Shown in pieces: positions 41,414 to 55,700 of a stretch of DNA of 64,000 bases. Within the stretch, counting starts at the first letter, position 1; the number at the start of each line of letters is the position of its first letter. Origin of the DNA: Skeletonema tropicum (taxonomy: Eukaryota; Bacillariophyta; Thalassiosirophyceae; Thalassiosirales; Thalassiosiraceae); the NCBI GenBank assembly GCA_037178625.1, contig CM074128.1:3844001-3908000 (forward strand), read 5' to 3'. The notes under the pieces were generated by a model. The model had not been told where the DNA came from. It ran no database searches and worked only from the letters and a program-made list of their open reading frames with translations. The translations under genes and the position numbers were made by a program.

Positions 41414-42151
41414 TCATCCCGGATCACCAAATTTTGATTTTGCCTTCGTAATGTATGCCTTCATTTTGTCGTCACAACCTTCCAGTGTGTTTGGATTGCA
41501 TCGGAGTGCCAATGTTTTCCCGCCCTTAATTTCAATCATTTCGATAGGTGAATACAAGTGCTGAGTTTGGAGGGATCTTTGGAGGTGATCCACGTTCACC
41601 GTAGGCAAGTTCAGATGGAATGTACAATTCGTATTTGTCACCTACATCATTTTGGAAGAAAATTAATGAGTTCAAAGTGTAAGATGACAAAAAAAGACGT
41701 TGCAGCACAGAAAATAATATAACTAGTCGTACCTTCTACCATCAACTGCATGGCTTCAGTCCATCCCTTGATTACCTGATTCGGTGCAAAAGTGGTAGGG
41801 GATCCACGCGAATACGACGAATCGAACTCCGTACCATCAATCAACGTCCCAGCATAATGACATAGACAGGGGCTATCCTCGGTCGGGTGAGATTTTCCAT
41901 CTCCTTTCTTGATGACCTTGTATCGAAGGCCGGAGGGCAGTGTGATGACGCCCTGTTCTTTGGACTGTGTAACCATGGATGGGACATAATTGGGTTATAG
42001 TTTTTCAAAAAATGTAACTGGCCAACAGTGCAGTCATAACATGGCGACTTACCTTGGCCTCGAGATATTCGGTACCGGCATCGTCGGTGGCCATTACCAC
42101 GCCGATGGAGATGAATAGGGCGCAGAGTAGTGCTAGGAGGCGGGTCATCAT
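41414..42151 (-). CDS. Secretory-pathway FKBP-type peptidyl-prolyl isomerase, frame broken near C-terminus
   Basis: Three exons: 42053-42151, 41733-41964 and from 41641 down, with GT-AG introns of 88 and 91 bp. Exon 1 encodes a signal peptide ('[20 protein letters not shown]'). The FKBP domain reads '[19 protein letters not shown]', '[20 protein letters not shown]', '[16 protein letters not shown]' and '[20 protein letters not shown]', keeping the drug/proline-pocket residues Y, D, W and Y. In frame, the protein stops at 41532 (146 residues) after 'ALVFTYRND'. Skipping one base there restores the expected last strand '[20 protein letters not shown]' and ends at 41414 (185 residues), so an extra base (CC run near 41546-41549) is likely. 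It catalyses Xaa-Pro isomerisation in the ER or lumen. Confidence 0.88.
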
Positions 42152-42437
42152 GGTCGTCGAAGTGATAAAAAGTAGGTTGTGGAAGGTGGATGGAAGATCT
42201 TTGACTGCGGCTTCGATCTTGGGGGGGCAAGGGTAAATAAATGCGGGGCTCGTTTATCGGGGAGGAGGCGGGACCAGAGGTCGCCGTTTTCTCGTGAGAC
42301 TATGGTACCATATATAGACGGTTTTCCTTTTCCAGATCGTCAACATTTTCTTTGCCGCTCAAACTCCAAACTCGCCCACACATCTCCCACACATGCATTC
42401 CTAATGGCCAATAGGCAATGCATTATCGTAATTCATC
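42152..42437. promoter_or_regulatory. Divergent promoter, FKBP and MgtE-type genes
   Basis: A 286-bp gap between divergent starts; contains 'ccatatatagacgg' at about 42308-42321 as a TATA-like stretch. Confidence 0.4.
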
Positions 42438-43631
42438 ATGGCGACATCGGCCCCTAACATGGACGCAGCAGCAGTAGCTGATATGGAATCAGAACTACAG
42501 CAGCTACGGCAACTAAATAAAGAGCTGCTCTCCCAAGTTGAATTGTTGACACGAAACCAACAAAAGCCTACTAATAAAAAAGGCCGTGACAAAAAAGGTA
42601 ACACCAACCCAGAAGATGATAGTTATCAATTGTACAGCACACCGACTCACACTCCAACACCATCAGAAGACTATGGAACGTCAGATTCAAAATTAAAAGG
42701 CGTAGTGGTACCAAATTTGCACGAAGTAGAGTTGGAGATGGGCAATCTTAAACAGACGTCGTCGAAGCTGACACAAAAACGAAAGACAATCAACGACGGC
42801 GGAGGGGATTACGCCAGGGCATCGACCTCTCCCGGAGACGAGGAGGAACCCCCCATTACCAGAATTAACAACACAGAGGAGGCCTGTAGCGATGATCCAT
42901 TTATCGATGATGATAGTCACAACAAGCACCGATCCAGGAAGCGAAATAATAAAAAGCACCACGGCGGCATCCTATCATCTTCATCACCGTCAGTGATTGC
43001 TACCACAACCCCGACATTTCCACCATTTGCCGAAGCAATTCGAGAACGTGCCGGGTGGCTCATTGGACTCTTATTTTTCCAGTCATGTAGCAGTTTTATC
43101 ATTGCCTATAATGAGAAATTCTTACAGGCGCACATGGTAATTGTTCAGTTTCTAACAATGCTCGTAGGAGCGGGGGGCAATGCAGGGAATCAATCCGCTG
43201 TTGGGGTCATTCGAGGATTGGCCATTGGAACAATCAATGGAAACACATGGAGAGATTATTTGAGACAAGAGGCCAAGATGGCTGCGGGGTTGAGTTGTCT
43301 TATTGGTTTGACTGGGTTTATTCGGGCAGCCTTGTTTCGAACGCCGTGGGGGGAGACAATTGCCATTACAATGAGTGTATTTATCATTGTTATGACGAGT
43401 GTAGCTTTTGGATCGACTCTTCCACTTGCAATGAAGAAAGTTGGGGTTGACCCTGCACATTCGAGTACGACTATTCAAGTTATCATGGATATTTTAGGCG
43501 TACTGATAACCGTGTTGGTTAGTTCGTTCGTGATGAGTTTTGCAGTGTTTCAGAATGAGGATGGCGGATCTGGTATAGATGATGATGCCACCTACAAAAT
43601 GAACACTGCTGACGTAGGAAGGTACTACTAA
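42438..43631 (+). CDS. MgtE/SLC41-family magnesium transporter, membrane domain only
   Basis: 397 residues. The N-terminal ~190 are polar and poorly conserved, with a leucine-rich coiled stretch at 10-40. From ~195 on there are about five membrane helices with the MgtE signature 'LVGAGGNAGNQSAVGVIRGL' near residue 240 and 'SVAFGSTLPLAMKKVGVDPA' near 320, the latter with the Gly/Pro/Asp pattern lining the Mg2+ pore. The bacterial MgtE_N and CBS regulatory domains are absent, as is usual for eukaryotic SLC41 half-domains, so gating by cytosolic Mg2+ must differ. It likely works as a dimer in Mg2+ (or other divalent) transport. It converges on the midasin gene, 104 bp away. Confidence 0.9.
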   Translation: MATSAPNMDAAAVADMESELQQLRQLNKELLSQVELLTRNQQKPTNKKGRDKKGNTNPEDDSYQLYSTPTHTPTPSEDYGTSDSKLKGVVVPNLHEVELEMGNLKQTSSKLTQKRKTINDGGGDYARASTSPGDEEEPPITRINNTEEACSDDPFIDDDSHNKHRSRKRNNKKHHGGILSSSSPSVIATTTPTFPPFAEAIRERAGWLIGLLFFQSCSSFIIAYNEKFLQAHMVIVQFLTMLVGAGGNAGNQSAVGVIRGLAIGTINGNTWRDYLRQEAKMAAGLSCLIGLTGFIRAALFRTPWGETIAITMSVFIIVMTSVAFGSTLPLAMKKVGVDPAHSSTTIQVIMDILGVLITVLVSSFVMSFAVFQNEDGGSGIDDDATYKMNTADVGRYY

Positions 43632-43735
43632 AGGCTTTTCTTCCCCATTGCTATACGCATTGTAAAATTAATGTGTTCGTTTATACCTAAATTTCTATTA
43701 GTCTCTAATTTCAATTAGCGTGTGTTCCACCTTGT

Positions 43736-46700
43736 TTACACTGCATTCTGTATCTGTGCCAACATTTCGAACCACTGACGTAGTGCATCTCCCAAAATTT
43801 CGGGTAATGCTGCTAAATCCTCAACCACTAGATAATATGGGAAGGGATAATCTTCGATGAAGTGTTTGATCTTTGGCTTTCCGTTTACGAAGGAAACTTC
43901 TTTCATGTTCAATATACTTTCGTTCTTCTTCTTCTTGCTCTCTGCTACTTCACCCTCAACAATGATCATCACCATTAACATGTTCTTCTCTTGCATTTGA
44001 CGAATTAGGCGCCTCACTTTCGATCGGCTGTCTCTTTCGATACGGCCGTCACTAATCATGAACACGAGTTGCATTGAAGATGACGAACTACTGGCACTAT
44101 CAAGGGCCGCAATCGAGCTCTCGATACATAGCGCAGTCCTTGTTCGTTTCGCGTTGAATGAGAAGCTGCTCGCAATATTCACACCGCTTTCGGACGTAAA
44201 CGGAAGGTTGAATGGGTGTATAAGCTTCATGTCCTCACCAAAGCTGGCAACTCCAAGCTGTCCTATTTCAAGCTGGCTCATACCATTTGCCAAAGTTGCC
44301 AACGCACGAAGTGCCATATCACCTGCTCTTCCATTTTGCATACTTTCAGAGTCGTCCACAGCAATCAAAACTCGATAGTCTCTCTTTGCAGGCTTCGATC
44401 GTCGGAGCCAAATTTTATCCTTACGATAGCCACTTGCAATATAGCCGATGATTCGCTTCATGTTTACGCGTTTTCCAGTGCGGTAATCGCCACGTAATTT
44501 TGTTGCCACCAATGGCTCCATCACCAGACGAAGCTTCTCGCAAAGACGTCTTGATAGGTTATTCGTCTCTGACTGAATCGTCTGCCAGTAAATTCTAGCC
44601 TGTTGAACGTCATCTGCAGTCATTCCAGTGGACATTTCCATTTCTGTGAATTCATCGTCGCTACCAACTTCGCCATCATCGGAGGCATCGTCTGTAGATT
44701 GAGTTTTGAAACTTGCCGATTTTGTCTTTGCAACCGCATGATTCTCATCTTCTTCGGCATCTTCTTCCTCCTCCGCATGGGTGTCCATTTCAGAAACTTC
44801 TGCGGGGTCCTCCATTTTTTCTTCTTTGACATCGCTCTGTTTTGGTTCTGCAGCGTCTTTTCGGTTTGATCGAGAAGAATTCTGTTGTTGTGCTCGTTTT
44901 TCTTCAGCGTCAGTGTCCATATTGGTCTGCTCTTTCTGATCACTTTGAGGCTCCACATCATCGTCATCTCCCTCGTTAAGTTGCATCGCCTGTTCTTCTT
45001 CAGCAACGCCCAATACTTGGCCACTGTTTTCTTCGCCCTCCATTGTATATTCGAATTGCCCATCTTTTTGCTTGGCCTCCTCCTCATTTGCCTTTTCCTC
45101 GGAAACATTGGTCTCCTCCTCTCGTTGCGAATCGTCTTGTATAATATCGAGACGTTTGTGCCAAAACTTTTCGGCATCGCCCGGACTACGAAAGGGATTG
45201 GGCACTTCATTGTGCTGCTCAGATTGATTGGTACTGCCATCTTGCTCCTCATCTCGTCCTTTCTGCCAATTCCCATCATTTCCGTTTCCACCGTCTCCCT
45301 GGGATGACTGACCAGTGGGATCCTCCTCCTCTGCGCCGCCGGTATTATTTTCGTCAGCCATTCCTTCATCTGCGTCGTCATCTTCGGTACTTTCCTCCTT
45401 TTCTTTTACCTGATCTTGGCCATCTTCAGCAGCAACACCATGAAGTTGTTCATTAGTATCATAATCACTCTTCGGAGGCGGTTGGCTTCTGGGAGTTTGA
45501 TCTTCGTCATCTGGAGCTTCGGGCTCATTTTGCTGTTCTTCATCGCCAGCTCCTCCCTGGCCAACAGGTTCCATGTTGTCAGGATCACGCATTTCTTCAT
45601 CATCGTCTTCCTCCTCAGGATCGTTCTCCCCAGTGTTGCCGTCTTCACCGCCATCGTCTTCATCGGCAGCAGCATCTTCATCAATATTGTCGTCCATGTC
45701 ATCGTTGCCATCTTCTGAAGCATTGTCGTCGTTAGCATCATCCCCATCATCTAGATTCAGTCCATCGTTAAGGTCAATGCCCAAATCTTCATCCCCTTCC
45801 TCTTCTTCTTCGTTCTCATTTCTCACTTCTACTCCGTCATGTTTTTCTTCGTATTTGTCTTCAGTGTCATCATTCACCATATCATCGTCTAGAGGGTTAT
45901 CGTCCTTGTCCGCACTATCATCCTTGGAGTCTTCAGGTTTGCTCTCATCTTCTTCTGGTTGACTTGGCTTGTGCTCTTCGCCACCATCTTTCCCTTTAGC
46001 ATCTTCGTCATCGTTTTCATCCTCTTTGGTTCGCATTTCATCCTCGAGTTGGTCACCAGCCATCTTACTATTCTCTTCAAACTTCTCTTGATCTTGGTTC
46101 ATTTCATCAAGATCTGGGTTAAGGTACGTCACATAATGATCAATGAGTGAGGTTTTTGATTACATGATTGAATGTGCAGAAAATCATACAGCGTATCGTA
46201 ACTTACCATCTTCGTCATTGTCCCACATCTTTTCGTCGACAACTTGCTCATTTGGGTCCTCGCCGTCACCCATTTCACGATCAAGTTCCTCTTCTTCATC
46301 ATCTTTATTGTCGTCATCCTTTTGGTCCTCTGGCTGATCTGGGAGGTCGAACTTCTCTCCGTCGAAGTCGTTTTCCATTTCCATACCCGTATCAACTTCG
46401 TCTTCCTTCAGCTCTTTTCGTTCTTGTTGTGCTGACGCATCTTGGTTTTCGTCACCCTTCAGCCCCAATAGCTGTTCTTCGTTTTCAATTTCATCAGTCA
46501 CATCATTCTTTCCATCACCTTCCCCCATACCGGTGCCTTCGACGTCATCTTCAAACTTCATTTCGCCAGTACCACCTTCCCCATCACCTTCCCCGCCGTC
46601 TGATACATCGTCGGAACAAAAGCCCTTGGCGACTAGATTCCTAAAGACTCGAAGTAAGATGTACAAGAACTTGGCATGATTCTGATAAAAAGCCAGTGCA

Positions 46701-49700
46701 TCTTGAAGGCGAGATTTTGATACTTCCTGAATGTAGTCAGCTAGTGCAAATGAGCTGACAGTTGCTCTAGTGCATAAGGAGCGAGAGTAATCGTTCGAAG
46801 ATATGTCGTTGTGGAGATGAGTCAACGATTCAGATACAGATTCGAGACTGTCGATGAGGCGATCTTGGCGAATATTACTCCATTCTTCAATCATATTTGC
46901 ATTACTACGGAACAGCGTCAAAGAGTCATCATTTGATTCATCATCACCATTGCCTGATTCAGAGTCTTTTGTGTCTCCTCCAACATCGCTGATGGACTGA
47001 GCAGAAATCAAGATGCGTTGAACCAAAGCAGAAATTGCTGCCGTCGTGGCACACACGGTTGGGCTCTTTGAGGTAGCATCAATTGATTCTTCAGTAATCT
47101 CATTCACAGAAAGAGACAGACTGTAACAACGATCTGCTTCTTCGGCGCACGAGTCAAAGAGACACGACGGTATGACATCACCACATGAATCGATGCATGA
47201 CTGTACATCCAGTCTAACTTCATCCAGTGTCTTTGCCATTGTACTGCTAATAGAGACGACTCTTTGAGAAGTAATGGGTGTCCGCCTGTGGCAGAACTTG
47301 TAGTTCTCGTCTAACTTGGACACACACCCAGAGATGAGAGCGATAGCGTCGCGTAGATGTCCCCGATCTCGGTCATTATCTACTAGTTGAGACGCTTCTT
47401 TCATGGGAAGGAGCAATTGACTGAGACACTCAACCAACATCGACAGCGACTCTTCAAATTTGATGATATTCATGCTAATATTCATTTGACCCATTGGTAG
47501 CGGCTCAACTACGTCCTTGTATGAACGAAGGATTGACTCAACGGTGGAACAAGACTGAATCATATTGGCAATCATCGATCTTTGCTGACAGAGTATGAAC
47601 AAAATGTGGTCACTGTAACCTTGCATCAATGTCATCTCACGTTGACTCATGTACTGGCTACCAAGCATCGAGATCTCCATACGAAGCCGTGATATCTCAA
47701 CCTGACCTCTATGGAAGTACGATTCACCTCTGTCAAGACTAGTTGATAAGCTATTGTCCCAGAATGATTGAGCACTTAGTGAAGGAACGGGAAGCTGCAT
47801 CATGTGATGAACATGATGAATATTAAACGGGACAGACCACTTCATCGATGAGTATCCTTGATCTTTGAGGCTTTTAAACAGGTCTGTAAGTGCTCGCTGC
47901 TTGACTTGCTTCGTGACGTTTGGTTCTCTCAACGAATCTATCCGTTGAAAAATGGCATTTGACATTTCATTTGCAACAATAGCACCATTAGAAGCCCAGG
48001 ACGTTCCTTTAGGAATGACTGCTTTCATTCTCTTTGTGTAACGGCTGATTCCTACAACATATTTGTCAGCAATGTCGGCCATACCAGCAGATGACCACTC
48101 TTCGGATGACACATCTTTGACAATGAATCTATTTGAGCGGAAATCGATCACACTACTACTTGATGCCGAAATACTGTCGACAACAATCTTTCCTCCCACC
48201 GAAAGCTGTGGAAAAATAGATACATTTGATGGCATTGTCGTCACAGGTTCGTGGTCCGCTGCATGACCTTGGTTAATCGACCTGACGCCATCTGCGAAAT
48301 TTTGTTCGAGCACACTGAGGACAGATGTGTCCAGTGCCTCGTCGTAGTCACGTAGAAACTTCATCAATTTTCGATGATTCTTTTCTGACGATTCGGCCAA
48401 AGCATAGTATGACTGTTCATCCCATTTCGCCAGCTTTACTTCATCCTTCAATCGCTTTTCAATCGGCTCACGTAGTGTCGTCATCTTCTGGGAAATGAGC
48501 GGTTCAAATCTGGAGTAATAATCACAGAAAGATAGTAGCAGCCGAGTTAACGTCAGCTGCGTTGGACCATTGACTTCACAATCATGTCTTAGCTCATTTG
48601 CAAAGTTTTCAACAAGGTTCAGACGTGTTCGAAATTCCGCAATGTTGGACGTCAAGATAAACGTGTCCAAGACTTTCGCCAAGTCTTCTACGCATTTGAC
48701 GTCACCATCAGCTCCCAAGCGTTTGGCTATCTCGGGATAACCCTTCCATATCCAAGAAGGTGAATGCCCGTGTTTCAAGGCGGCCTCGGATATTGTTGCT
48801 TTCGGATCCTCCGATTCCCTGAATCCATGAATTAATCCATACAATCGTGCCCAATGACGCCTTGGTCGCACATTGCGTCGATTCTCTCTTATTGTTAGGA
48901 GATGAGACCAGCTTTGAAGTTCAAGTTTCCTCCAAGTAGCAACCAAAGAGCTAATATCCTTCAAAGGCTTCCCTAGCTGGACATGTTGGCTTGCATGTTG
49001 CTCCCAATCTTGAGCCTTACGTAATATTACCTCCAAACCTGACATGACCTTGCCCAAGGAATTCGTGTGAATGTCTAACTGTCTCACTTTCTCGATGATC
49101 TGACCAATGGCTACGAGCACTGAATGACCTGGAAATGCACCCAACAGTTGACCAACACGTATCAAGAGACTCCTCAGTGGCGCATCTGCCTTGACTGATT
49201 CTGATGGAAACGGATCACTGTGGAAATCTCTAATCTCTTCATTTGTTAGCAACGGTGACCACAAACTTGTATTCACACTGCATCGGAGTGTCAATGCAAA
49301 CATGTGTGACCCCAACAAATTCTGCTCGTCTTGGCTCTTTTTCATCCACTCCGTCAAATGATTCAAGCGGCTAGCAGCGTCGTAACATCTGGTAAATGCT
49401 TTGATTCTGAGGCTGTCTTCAATTTTCTTTTTCGACGGTGAAAATAATTCTCTGTGCAATTCGACAATCATTGACACTTCTAAATCAGATAGCTGAGTTG
49501 TCTCCTGTGGCTTAACAACGTCGTCCTCCTCATCTGATTCGTCTTCTTCATCCTCCAATTTTGCTACAATGCGCTGAAATTCAGCTCCATGGTCTGGAAA
49601 ATACTCTCGCAATTCCTTCTCTTCTTGATCCTCGATTGTGCTTTTGTCGGCGGTATCTGCTGAAATACTATCAATCCCAGCTGATTGAGCCAACGAGGCA

Positions 49701-52700
49701 AACATAGAATTTACCTGATCAAGAGTTTCTCCATGCAGCTTTTCTTGACAGTTCAGTTTGGACCCTACCTGTAGCCGCATGAGCGTGGCCAATTCTAATG
49801 ATCTCAATAATGCACCTACATCTTGCTTCGCGCATCCATCAATGCCAAATCGATGGGACAGGTCTTTCACGACATCATTATACGATTGATTTGTGAGGCA
49901 ATGAGAGAATGATTTGTCAACAATCGGAAACGTCAAGAGTGCATCTTGCATGTTGACGATAGCGCCTGCACTAGAAGAAACATCATGATTAAGAGCTAAT
50001 TCTCGCAAACCACGTTGAATCGATCTAATCTCACTTAAACACGGAATGGTGATATCTTCGTACATTGAATAAACGGAAGACAACCGATCGGAAAAGGCTG
50101 CTGCAGAATATTGCCAATTGATTTCTTGGGATCTTGAGTTTGGCTGATTTTCAATAGCATCCGCCAAGGATAGTACATTGTTTGTGCTTGCAACTGTTTT
50201 ACAGAAGTTGTGGATTTCTCGGAACAACTCTTGAAATGGCGGAGAGTTTGACGGGCGCTCGATAATTTTCTTCTGCTGTCCAGCTTTCTTCTTCGACGTT
50301 TGTTCCGCAAGTGTGAAAAGTTGCTTTGTCGCTGCGGTATCAGGAGCAAAATCTCCAAACGTCAAACCGAAGTGTAGGCTGTGCGAACTCAGTTTGGAGT
50401 TGACATCGTCTAAGAACAAATTTAACTGATCCACCTTTTCCGCTGTTTTCCTCCCTGGGTCAATAGGGGACGAAGGTAAAAGTAGATGGAGTCGTAAGAG
50501 TCCAATATGTATCCATGCGTGGGCTGAATGTCTCCTCCACAATGAACTGCCCTCGTCTGCTGATTCTAGTGCTTGCAAGTTTTGAATCAGTGGTACTGCT
50601 AGCTTGATGATATGTTCACGAATGATTTTGTTCTGGCATTTGCTGAAGATTGCCACCAACTCAGATGCATCGCTCGATAACAATTGAGAAATATTGGAGA
50701 CTCCAAACTCTTCCTGGAATGCCCCCAAAACGTTCAGAGCTAAACAGCGGACAATCTCTATTGGTTGTACACAACTGTCGGCTGTCAACTTTTGGGCAAA
50801 CAAATTGATAAGTTTCTTTGCTTGGGCCTTCCTTGCTTCGCCATTCTCAACAGTTGAAAACACTGTACCAACATCTTGCGAAGGCAATCTAAGCAATCTA
50901 AATAGTGCTGCTCTCTGTACGTTCAACTCGGTTCTGCTAGGGCCAGCACAGCTTGATAAAATGACGTTTTTAGATGCTGCATCGAACAGCGAAGATGATT
51001 CTTGTATGCGTGGCAAGTCGCTGCCGTCTTTATTCCAAAGGGCAGGGCTTAAAAGATGACTACTGATTGAATCTAGGTCGTTGAACGTATTGCACCACTG
51101 ATGATTGTGAAGCGAAAGCAGCATTCGAGGGAAGATACATCGGAGCAAGTGTTTCAGCATCGATTCTGTTACCGATTCACTCTCTAACGCCCATGAGAGA
51201 GTTTGATACGGCCGCAAATCACTCGTTGGTCGTTGCGTATGAGCAAGTGACTTGTTCACAAACGACTTGATTGTGCCTTGAAGCTTGCGTAGGTCAGTGA
51301 TAACTTCGCGGTGATTAGAATCGTAGTACTGCTGCAGGATCTGCGATATTGTTCCAACTATCGCAGCTTCTTCTGAGATGCATAATATTTCACCAATTTG
51401 TGAACATTGTATCCCTCCAAACGCCACAAGTAGATCTCTCAAAAACACGTCAGCATTGTTGGTCTTGTCTGCTAGCTCCCCGATGATATTCTTGATTGCT
51501 TCCAAGTCAAGAGCATTCTCTACTGTTTTAATAGTTGTGTCTATCGTTGCAAGGTGAACACTTGCCACAAACTCATCCTTAGACTTTGAGAAACTTCTTG
51601 ATAGAACTTTTAGAGCATTGCTTGTTGCACTTTTTGGAGCAACATCCTTCGTTTCATCTGTTGCGGCCCAAAATGCCAAACCTAATGCACCAAGGAGTTC
51701 TCTACGGAAGATAGATTTGGCAAAAAGACATCCATGATTTAAGGAGATCAATTTCTTCAGATCCACTTGCACTGCAGTTGGCGATGAACCGATCTTAGAG
51801 AAACCAAAGAAGTCCTCAGTTGTCAATGCACACGACTTAGAAATAACCTGGAGAGTGTTCAAGTCTTCGAAGTGATCACGCTTCGAGGGCAAAAGAGGAT
51901 GTCCACTTCGTTTCCACAGGATATCAGACGACACTAAGCTACCGCCAGTACTCTCCTGGATGACCTCGTCGAGTGCCTCAATAGAAATAAACAAATTTTT
52001 CAAGATCCTGGACTGCTCCGGAGTTGAGTCTTCTGTTTGCTGCTGCGCTAATCTAAAGTTTTCGAGTGCTTTCTTCATCCAGCGATATTGTACGAGAAAT
52101 CCTGATATCGGAAATCCCACCAATGACGTTGATCCAGAACTAGAATACAGAGATCTGTCCAGAAATTGCCAAAACCTATCTCGGCATCTGAACAAGTTCT
52201 CATATGACAATATCTCATCCATCGAAGGTATGGTGTCCTCTCTATCCCAGCTATGCAAATATTCGTCCACCAATTTGAATAAAGGAAAGAGAAGCGGAGT
52301 GATAGGACACGTGATGACTGAAGTATCAAGTTGATTCGTGTCAACGTGGTAAGAAGCAGCTATCACACTCATTTCTGATGTTGGAGAAATATCATCGTTC
52401 TGATGAAGCTTGCTGTACGTCATCACTTCTCTAAGTAGATTCGAGATTCGGGACAGTCGACACAGAGTGAACGTTGCAAGTTCACTCCTTGCGACATCTG
52501 ACAAACAAGTTTCATGGAAAGTATCTAGTGCATCATACAAAGTCATTTGACTTGCAGCAGTACTGGTGGGCAACATGGAGTACAAGAGCAGGCTGATGAA
52601 TTTTACTTGTGACGCCGACTCTGTGCAATATCCATCGAGCACGGACAGCGCTACACTTGTGTCACAATATGGGATCATTTCAATGAAACGTGCACTAGCT

Positions 52701-55700
52701 TCGAGCACAAGACTTGCTCCTGGTTGTTTCCCAATTTCATTAAACCCAAAATGATCTGGTTGTAGCGACGCAAAGTAGTTGAAGACTTCTCGCTTGTGAC
52801 GTTCGTCCATGTCGGTTTGAACTGCTTGAAGGAGTCTACTCCAACGTAAAATGTGAGATATCTGCGGATTAGCCTGGAGACGCCAACCTGAAACTATTCC
52901 TTTAGCAGGCAACACGAGTGGAAATCCGTCCGCGTGGAAAGGAATACTCTCATCATTCTCGTAAGTAATGCTGTGGGAGACTTCGATCGATATACGGGAC
53001 ATTCCACGCCTCATCAAACCAATGAACAGGTTGCTCCATTGCTTCAAAGTATTGATATGAGGAGGATCCTCTTGAACTTCGCTACACTTCTGACACTCAG
53101 TTACATGCGACTGAACCATGTATTGGCTGATTGCATGACTTCGTATACCCATCCCCCAGATACCTGCAAGTGCATCAATTTTATCAACTTCAGAACCAAT
53201 TCTCGTGTCAGATTGACCTGATCCAAGTTTTGAAGGTAGCACATTAACTTCAATGCAACGATTTCTCATGGCTCTTGAGACTTCCCCGTGTGAGTTTGGA
53301 TTCATGCTCAAAAAGAGCCGAAAGTTAGGATGAGGTTTAATAACTCTTGGCTTTGCATTCTGCTCGTCATCGGCAATACCACACTCAGTCATGACCAATT
53401 CTCCACCAAACTCCATCAATGGATTCAAGCGATCTAGGACAGACGAAGGACAGAAATTGACGTTCTCCAAATGTAACCAGTATCCTCTCTCCATCGCTTC
53501 AACAAGGATGCCATCCACCCATTTAAAAGGCGACTGAACATTGGCACCACTGCTTTTGCGTTTCACCGAGGTCAACCATTGGCGGCATGTCGCAATTTGA
53601 TCAGCGAAGTCTCTCGACAGAACAGAATTGAGGGCAAAGACTGATTCAAAACATTCCAGCAATTTATCAATGGCTGATAGAAGTGTTTTATTTCTAGTCA
53701 TGGATGATTTGTCATCTTTATCCTTCAGCTTGAAAATCTCTTTGCTTACACACCAATAATAATGATTGATTTTCTGCACTAGTTCGCCATCTACATCGCC
53801 AGACACGCACACGCCATCGTAGATGTGCCTGATCGTTGTGATGACATGCTTTGCCATACCCAATGAATCTGTCTGCTCAAAGCAACCGATGAGCTCAGTA
53901 ACGTCCGTCGAGGATGTCATTGCGAGAATTTCTAGGTGGATGTTGCAAGCACTAGCAATATTTTTGAGAAGCGCACTTTTGCCACTAGATGGTGGACCAA
54001 TAAGTAGGCATGCCCAATTCATACGTATACAAGATGCCACTGCTTCCATCGGACGAAGTAGAGACTCGGAAAGATCTGGTTCAGACTCTTGTACTGGAAC
54101 TTGAGACCAATGCGACGACCCAGCAAATCTTTCAAGCACTGTCTTGCCTATAACAACACTGTCTTTGGTAACTTCTAACTTTGCATTTGGTGACGATTTG
54201 AATGTATCTCCAAAATGATCACGAAAGCGACTCTCTATTAGGGTGCGATCAGAATCCGTTCGTAGACGTTGTGTGTACAACATGTCAGCGTACCTTGCAA
54301 CGAAATCGGGAGTAACATTGTTCCCACCACTGGTTAGAAGTTGGCACCACCGGAATATGTCTCTCAGATTAAACTCCCACGGACTGCCATGTTGCCCATA
54401 CAATCTTGAATCAATATCACTTTGTACTCCCTGGTTAAATGAGATGATGTTCTCCACTATGTCCGCTTGAAGAGAAGGAAACTGTGTCGTCACAATGCTG
54501 GTCAGGTCATCCTTTGTCAGTGCTTCTATGTATACTTTGGTGAAGCGATTTAGAAACGACTTTGGAAGGCCTTTCCTGCCACCTCCTTGAGCCAGTGGAT
54601 TTTGGGCTCCAAATATTCGAAAGGTGGGAGGGCAGTCAAACGTCATCCCTAATTCGGGAACGTAAACGCTAGCACGGTGGTCGAGACAGCTATTCAGACC
54701 TTCAAGCACTGACTGAGAAGCGAGATTCAATTCATCTAAAAGTACCCAGTCTCCTCGTTTGATTGCCTTGAGTAAAACACCGTCACACCATCTGAATTGG
54801 GCAGATGATGTTGTCGCTTCACTGTCAGACTCACTTGAATATGGCAAGTCGCTTCCCATCAAGTCTGAAATATCGGTTTGCTCGGAAAGATTGATTCTTA
54901 CAAGACTGATGACCAGAAGCTTTTGCAAGGGCTGATATCAAACTTGTCTTTCCCACACCAGGGCTTCCTTCGAGTAAAATAGGCTTCGATATCTGAAGCC
55001 CTCTCAACACACGACGGAGGTTCATGCCAGTAGTTGGTGCCGTCAAATTAAAGCCTAAGCATTTGGGGATTTCTTCGCTTCCAGTCGAGATTGTGAAGGG
55101 TTCCACCCCAAATACATCTTGTGTCGAGATGAGAGAGTTGCTGATCCCTTGTAGCTCATCCTGGAAACCCACCACATTCGATGAACCCTGTGAGGTGATT
55201 TGCCTGTACAAGAACTCTTTCGCTTTATTTTTTGTCGCCGTTGCGTCTTGGCTGGACACGCCTGTCCCGAGGCCAAGCCCATCAAGATGCATCAATGATG
55301 CCCCGTGCGCAAAAGCGGAGAATATATCAACTGACTTGTCTTTTATGTACACATCAGCAATAAACCTCGCCCATGATAGGACATCTCGTAAAGATAGCTT
55401 GAAATCGTTACAAAATGAAGCCGGGTCATCACAGATTGTGACGTTGAACCATTCAAAGTAGTCTAACATCATCTTCCGTATTTCTGTGATCCCTTGTACG
55501 TTACTGTTATCATCGAGCATATACTTCTCAACAGTAGATGAAAATGTTCGCTCAAGAACCATATCAATGTCAGATCTGTGAGAAATCGAAGGAACCCATA
55601 TTTCTGTAAACCTAGAGCGCAATGCTGGACTTAGTTCACGTTTCCCAAAGTCTCCTCCTGGGTTCATTGTGGCAAATATTCTAAAATCTTCGTGCGCTCT

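Noticed and set aside
44600..46150. Long plus-strand open frames opposite the acidic region of midasin
   Set aside because: They are antisense reflections of Asp/Glu-rich codons (GAT/GAA), giving Ser/Phe-rich low complexity.
46114..46206. Two or three separate midasin genes
   Set aside because: Domain order is continuous across the 93-bp intron and the single-base break, giving one full-length protein.
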